64,000 nucleotides of DNA from the NCBI GenBank assembly GCA_025667525.1, contig CM046882.1, positions 211,032,592 through 211,096,591 on the forward strand. The letters are read 5' to 3'. Under the pieces are notes generated by a model. It did not search any database and was not told the DNA's origin. It saw nothing but the letters and a program-made list of their open reading frames with translations. The position numbers were made by a program, and so were the translations under genes. The DNA comes from Glebionis coronaria. Lineage: Eukaryota > Streptophyta > Magnoliopsida > Asterales > Asteraceae. Below are positions 58,996 through 64,000 of the stretch, in pieces. The first letter of the stretch is position 1; each line of letters starts with the position of its first letter.

Positions 58996-61060
58996 TGATT
59001 TAATGACTTTTATATGTTCTCTTTGAAGTGTTGTTCGTACTCGATTCAATCCGAATTGATCACGGTTAATGGTGGAATTGTTGGTATTGGTCACTAAAAG
59101 GGGGAGCTTGGTTAACTATGTATACAAACAGTATAAATATAAAAGCTATTAAAAATAAAAGAGAGCTTCTAACCTCGATTGCTTTTCCAGAATGAATTGC
59201 TGCACAGTTGAACTTAGTGAAACTAGCTAAAGGTAATCATTTATTAAAATGAAAATGAAAATGAAAATGTCATTGAGTAAAAATGAAAGCTTTAAAAGTT
59301 AAACTAAAAATTAAGGCTTAAAAATAAATGAAGAAAAATTAAAACTTTAATAGTAAATTTGAAAATTAAAACTTAAATAAAAACTTAAACTAGGACAAAA
59401 AACTTTTCAAAATAAAATAAGTATAATTGGCGGGAAAAATTAAAGTTTGAAAATTAATTCGGAAAACAAATACTGAACATAAGTCGGAATGTGAATTCTG
59501 ATCTAATTCGGAATATGTTCACCAAGAACCTAATTCGGAATAACAATCCTTAGTGCAACTCGGAATATGTGTTTTGATGTATTTCGGAATCCTGAATTCC
59601 TAGTGCAACTCGGAATGTGTAAACTTGATACAGTTCGGAATCTGCCTATACTTGACCTAGTTCGGAATGTAGAATCCTTCACGTAGTTCGGAAAACTTGA
59701 GTTCACACGTAATTCGGGAAACAGTCACACACACAATCCAGGATATGGGTTTTGGATATAACTCGGATTATGGGATTTCTGACCTAATTCGGAATGACAA
59801 CAAGGACGTAGTTCGGAATACTTTTCTTAAACATAGTTCAGAATGCTCATCAATGATCTAATTCGGAATGGAGTTATTCCTGATCTAATTTGGAATAATC
59901 AACAATGACTTAACTCGGGAAACCAAACCTGTACATAATTTGGAATGTGCAATGATGGACCTAATTCGGGATATGATGATCCGGATGTAACTCGGAATAA
60001 GGCAAATTGGATGTAATTCAGGAAATGGAGATAGAACTAATTCGGGAAAGTTTGTTTGAAGTAATTCGAGAAAAGGGGTTTTGGGAGTTCGGGAAAAGAG
60101 GGTTTCTAAACCCAAATTAAGCTAAAATAAGCAAAACAAAATAAGCACATTACCAAAACTTTTACCAAATCAGCTTTAAGAAAAAGCTTATAAGACACAA
60201 TTTAATAACTTTTAAAAACACTTAAGAAGCAAAAATTAAAAATCAACTTTTTTATAAAAATATTAAACTATCAAAATCAACTTATTTTGAAAACTATTAA
60301 ACATAAAAATTAAGGAAATAAGCACCTTAATCTTAAAACTCTAAACACACCAACTCAATAAGCACAATCAAATAAGCAAAACAGTCACATCATCAACAAA
60401 ATTAAACCAACTACATGATTAATTAAGCAAAAACAATAGATTATTAAGAAAGGTAGAATGAGAATTATGAAATAAACTTGATTATATTAAAGATTAATAT
60501 CAAAGATTACAAGATTAAGATTAAGGTTTGATAAGCTTGAAAACTAGTTAGAAGAAAAATAAAACACATTTAATTACCTACTAAAATTAAAGACTAAAAA
60601 TGAAGACTCCCTCCTTTAATTACACATTAGAAGACTATATATAGGGGATGTGGTAAGTGCTTGTTTCTTCTCTTTTCTTCTCGTCTTTCTCGACTTGGTC
60701 TCGGATTAGTCGAATGATAACTTGAACTCGTCTTCTATTTTTTTCTTCTTTTAATAGACTTGGTTCTTCGACTTTGTTAAACTTCTGTCTTTAGACTTTT
60801 TCTTTGATAAATCTTTAGAATAGGCCTTTGACATCCGTTATTCTTGCACTTTTGACCTTTTGACTTGTCTTTTGTCTTTTTCTTCGATAAAAGCCCGTGA
60901 AAGCCCGTGTTTTCTTTCTTTTTTTCATATTTTTATCCTGAAACACAATAAAAACACAAACCACGCATAATTCCGACTTTTACGATATAAAATACACGTT
61001 TTAGTCTTGTTATTATTGGAAATAAGTGGTAAAAGGATAAGTGTTTTCACACTTATTAAA
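58996..61060 (-). repeat. Element J, 3' LTR (B family, inverted)
   Basis: This is the reverse complement of 16085-18160 with scattered differences, including the TATA box (60635-60644), the terminal hairpin (about 61037-61056) and the repeat array (59455-60097). It lies beside a polypurine tract on its right, so it is the downstream LTR of a minus-strand element whose 5' part lies beyond the window. Confidence 0.88.
59455..60097 (-). repeat. Short-core array in LTR J
   Basis: Here the core reads TAGTTCGGAAT/TAATTCGGAAT on the plus strand. The order of units and the text between cores follow the LTR B array (17081-17697) in reverse, with point changes such as CGG to TGG in a few cores. Confidence 0.85.
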
Positions 61061-61072
61061 TCCCCTACACTT
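61061..61072 (-). promoter_or_regulatory. Polypurine tract of element J
   Basis: On the minus strand it is AAGTGTAGGGGA, directly before the LTR start TTTAATAAG. Three further copies of AAGTGTAGGGG occur at 62710-62721, 62766-62776 and 62996-63007. Confidence 0.8.
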
Positions 61073-63098
61073 GACCATTGCAATGCCCTCATGCAATGCA
61101 TTATTTTCAGAGCACGTTTTACATTTTTCATCATAATCAACCCATCTTGGCCTTTATTAAATACTAAACACTAAGGAAGCTAAAAAGATAGAAATATACA
61201 AAACAAGTAAAGAAATCAACAACTTACATTAGGTTTTGGCATGTCATGAATATTTATCACCCTCAAGTTTCACGTTCCCCATACCAAGCTTATAAACGAG
61301 ATCATTGCAATTATAAGTTAGTAGACTACCACGAACTCATGTGGCCCAATTATTCACTTAGAATCCCTTATTCCTAGGTGTATCTCTTATATTTTATGAT
61401 TTTCTTGAATGATCACGAGAATGCATTGTTTGACTTATTTCGATAGTTTATTTAAGCTGAAAATAAAGTGGGACGATTTAATCAATAGTTAGCTAAAGGA
61501 CAAAATCTTTTAAAACTGCTTCTCGGGACCTCTTAAAGTTCATATCTTGGCATGACTCGCTTCACGATTTGAGACCTTTCTCGGACCGATATTTTGCAGC
61601 GACTTCATACTTCTAATCTTGAGAGACGTTCTTGAAATTATGGTCTTCTCTTCATAATAGAAATTTCTTCACTTGAAGTTTTTGAGAGATTCTTAATACA
61701 TGGACCACGACTTCTTCATTTTTTCTTCAATCTTTATTTTGGATTTTGAAATACAACGATCCGCCTCCTTTTAGGACTTGGATCTATTTGTCCTCATACC
61801 TTGCTAGGGTCTTTTCGGATAGACTTCTCCATGATCTTTTGGGGAGTATTTGCTTTTCGTCGTGTGTCTTGATCCTCCATATTGATTTTTTATTCTTCAC
61901 ATCACTTTTGGATCTTTAGCAACAAATTGTAGCCCTCATTCCTGGTTAAGGCTTTTTCGGACTCGCCAATCTTCGCATCCCGCTTCAATAAGTTATGCCT
62001 TGGCTATGAACTTTAATTAATACCGAGCAACTTTTAAACGATCTTGTACTAGAAGCTAAGTAACTTTTCAAATCGTACAACCTTATTTATTGCAAATATA
62101 TTTTTTAACAAGCGATGGGAGAAAAAGCTTATAATCAACTCACATAAATTCATGAAAGAATACCGAACTTATAATTGACTCTATCATCTCTCGTTCTCCA
62201 TAATTTAAAATCTCAAGGAATGAGACTCGTGGATGCTTAGCCTATTAAATCAATGTCTTGGGTTTTCAAGTCGTCTATAGGATCTTGTAACTTCTTAGAC
62301 TTTTTCAAGTTTAGAATTCGCATTTTAAAGTTCCCTTGATAAACGAATTTCTAGGATCAATTATAGGAGCTTGAGAAAAGTTCTTGTTCTTAACACGTAA
62401 GAGTTAAGACTTTTGTGTTTTAAAGCTCCCTATATAAAAGCCTAGCAAAACTTGACTTAAACACGTTAAGGATACTAGCTAGAGTAAACTTAGATAAGTA
62501 AACTCGGGTTAAGTCAAAAGATTCATGACGTTGAAAAATTTAAAACCACTTTATTAAACTTTATTTTAGCAAAGAAAGTAAATAACGATAACAAAGGAAA
62601 AACTACTAGGCCAAAATAGATTAAAAATTTTGAAAAATGTCGAAAAATTAGATTTTTTGGTTAAAATGAGGACAAATTCATGGAAAAGCCCACTTACTTC
62701 GATAGAAGTCCCCCTACACTTGATATAAACATTGTCCTCAATGTTTAAGCATGTGGGAGTAAAATCCCCTACACTTAGGACATTATGCACGTTGTTTAAA
62801 TCTTGCTAAGGAAAGGACAACTATAGTGATTTCACGTGAACATATGAGATATGAAATATTGAATCACGACAGTTTAGGATAGAACCAGGAGGACGGGTAC
62901 ACGGGATCACGGGTCGTCAACTGTCATCAAAAGTGCTATTTGAAGCTTTAATCCCTGCACATCATAAGAAACAAGACAACAAACCCTATGTAGCTCCCCC
63001 TACACTTATTATGAAAACGGTAAAGGATAGATCATCGGGTTGCCTCCCGAGAAGCGCTTGTTTTTGTTAACCGAACCACGAGCCTTAATCGACCAGAG
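61073..63098 (-). other. Element J non-coding region between pol and the 3' LTR
   Basis: These are about 2 kb without a gene. The segment next to the tract (CCATTG...GCCCTCATGCAATGC, 61075-61099) and another at 62722-62750 (AACATTG tcct CAATGTT, a perfect 7-bp stem) match the equivalent places in element A (3603-3627 and 4991-5013). The middle has no feature I recognise. The frame at 62566-62790 has no support. Confidence 0.6.
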
Positions 63099-63280
63099 CT
63101 AATTCAAGGGAAACGTGGTGAGGGATGGAATAATCTCATGAGAGATGTCCTCACCAAAGTATAACTTCACACGCTGGTCATTCACTTTAAAATTAGGCCC
63201 ATTTGGTTGAGAAAGTTCAATGGTGCAGTAAGGGAAAACTTTGGCCACGGTGAATGGACCAGACCAACGGCTCTTTAGCT
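63099..63280 (-). pseudogene. Element J integrase C-terminus, cut by element K
   Basis: On the minus strand the frame reads SRWSGPFTVAKVFPYCTIEL (the GPY/F module), then GPNFKVNDQRVKLYFGED, and ends at a TAG at 63099-63101. It aligns with the end of the integrase of element A (WSGPFTVTQVFPYGTIEL, NFKVNGHKLKHYFG) with many changes. At 63281 it stops where an unrelated sequence starting TGCTAATACACGG begins. The rest of pol lies outside the window. Confidence 0.85.
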
Positions 63281-64000
63281 TGCTAATACACGGCTTTTGG
63301 CCCGTATAAAAATTATAAGTTCGTTGTGTTGGTCTAATCGAATTGATCTAGGTTCTATGTGTGACTCAGTCGTTCTTTGGTGAAAACAAAAGTTTGTCGT
63401 TGTAGTATATTAAAATGTGCAAAGACTTAAAAGTAAATGTCGTTAAAGTAAAGTGGCGTTGAAATAAAAGGCGTTAAAATATATCTAAGTCTATTTAAAC
63501 GAAAGGTGCGATATTTAAAAACTTTGAAAAGTAAATTGATTAAACGAGTTAAAATTAAAGCATGACGAGAATTAAAATTTGACAAAGTATAAAAATTAAA
63601 CAAGACAAAATATGAAAAATAAATCCAATCGGAATATATTCCGATCGATCCAATCGGAATGAACTCAATCCCCCTGATTGGAATATATACACCTACCTGA
63701 TCGGAATGCTGGAGTGACTCCCAATCGGAATACTGTCACTACCCCGGATCGGAATATCAATCTTACCTTTGATCGGAATAAGGAATGACCCCTGGTCGGA
63801 ATGCTGATCAGAACCCTATGATCGGAATATCGTCACTATACCTAATCGGAATAACCAATCAAACACCTCGATCGGAATATGGAATAGCCTCCCAATCGGA
63901 ATACTGTCACTTAACCCAGATCGGAATAACCAAGCCACTCCCCAATCGGAATACCAAAAGGAATGTAAAAACCCTTTTCTGATCACTCCAATCGGAAAGT
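63281..64000 (-). repeat. Element K, outer end of an LTR, cut by the window end
   Basis: Homology to the pol of element J ends at TGCTAATACA, a possible LTR terminus (TG...CA). If so, the element is inserted in the pol of J, and its orientation is uncertain; minus is a guess from the direction of the array core compared with LTR J. The first 340 bp are AT-rich with recurring AAAATTAAA and GTTAAA words. A repeat array follows to the end of the window. Confidence 0.5.
63628..64000 (-). repeat. Array of about 15 units with core ATCGGAAT (ATTCCGAT) in K
   Basis: Units are 23-27 bp, most near 24. Each starts with ATCGGAAT followed by about 15 variable bases that often end in a C-rich word (ACCCC, CTCCC). 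A few units share more text (ATACTGTCACT twice, ATAACCAA twice). The array runs off the window. The 65-codon frame at 63785-63982 is a reading of the repeats. Confidence 0.85.

Overview
The window looks like intergenic heterochromatin from a large, AT-rich flowering-plant genome. It is packed end to end with nested LTR retrotransposons, and I see no host gene, tRNA, rRNA or CRISPR array. The retrotransposon lineages (Athila/Tat-like and chromovirus-like Ty3/gypsy, plus non-autonomous Ty1/copia-like elements) point to a eudicot. A composite (Asteraceae) is only a guess.

Layout, left to right, with elements lettered A to K. A (1-15930, minus strand) is an Athila-like Ty3/gypsy element with LTRs of about 4.05 kb, of which the left one is cut by the window start. 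Its gag-pol has a premature stop or frameshift in almost every domain. B (16085-22842, plus) is a second Athila-like family: LTR, primer-binding site, gag, protease, reverse transcriptase, RNase H and the start of integrase, again heavily mutated. It is cut at 22843 by C (22843-30012, minus), a chromovirus-type element with a perfect tRNA-Met primer-binding site but no recognisable polyprotein. The right LTR of C is broken at 30013 by D (30013-33370, plus), a young copia-like non-autonomous element with 576-bp LTRs. E (33371-36231, plus) is the 3' tail and LTR of another chromovirus. F (36232-45804, minus) and G (45805-54291, minus) are decayed chromoviruses with primer-binding sites, polypurine tracts and scraps of pol. 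H (54292-54655 and 58738-58995) is an LTR fragment split by I (54656-58732, plus), a copia-like non-autonomous element with 281/282-bp LTRs and a perfect 5-bp target-site duplication. J (58996-63280, minus) is the 3' half of an element of the B family, in the opposite orientation. K starts at 63281 and runs off the window.

No group of genes works together here. The coding parts are gag-pol relics. The more interesting material is non-coding: a candidate intron inside the LTRs of diverged chromovirus families, with matching donor and acceptor modules; three unrelated elements whose leaders carry arrays built on the core ATTCCGA with variable spacers; repeated polypurine-tract motifs near the 3' LTR, with stem-loops beside some of them; and a module shared by the two copia-like elements. 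I compared repeats by eye, so identity levels and some boundaries are approximate and are marked so.
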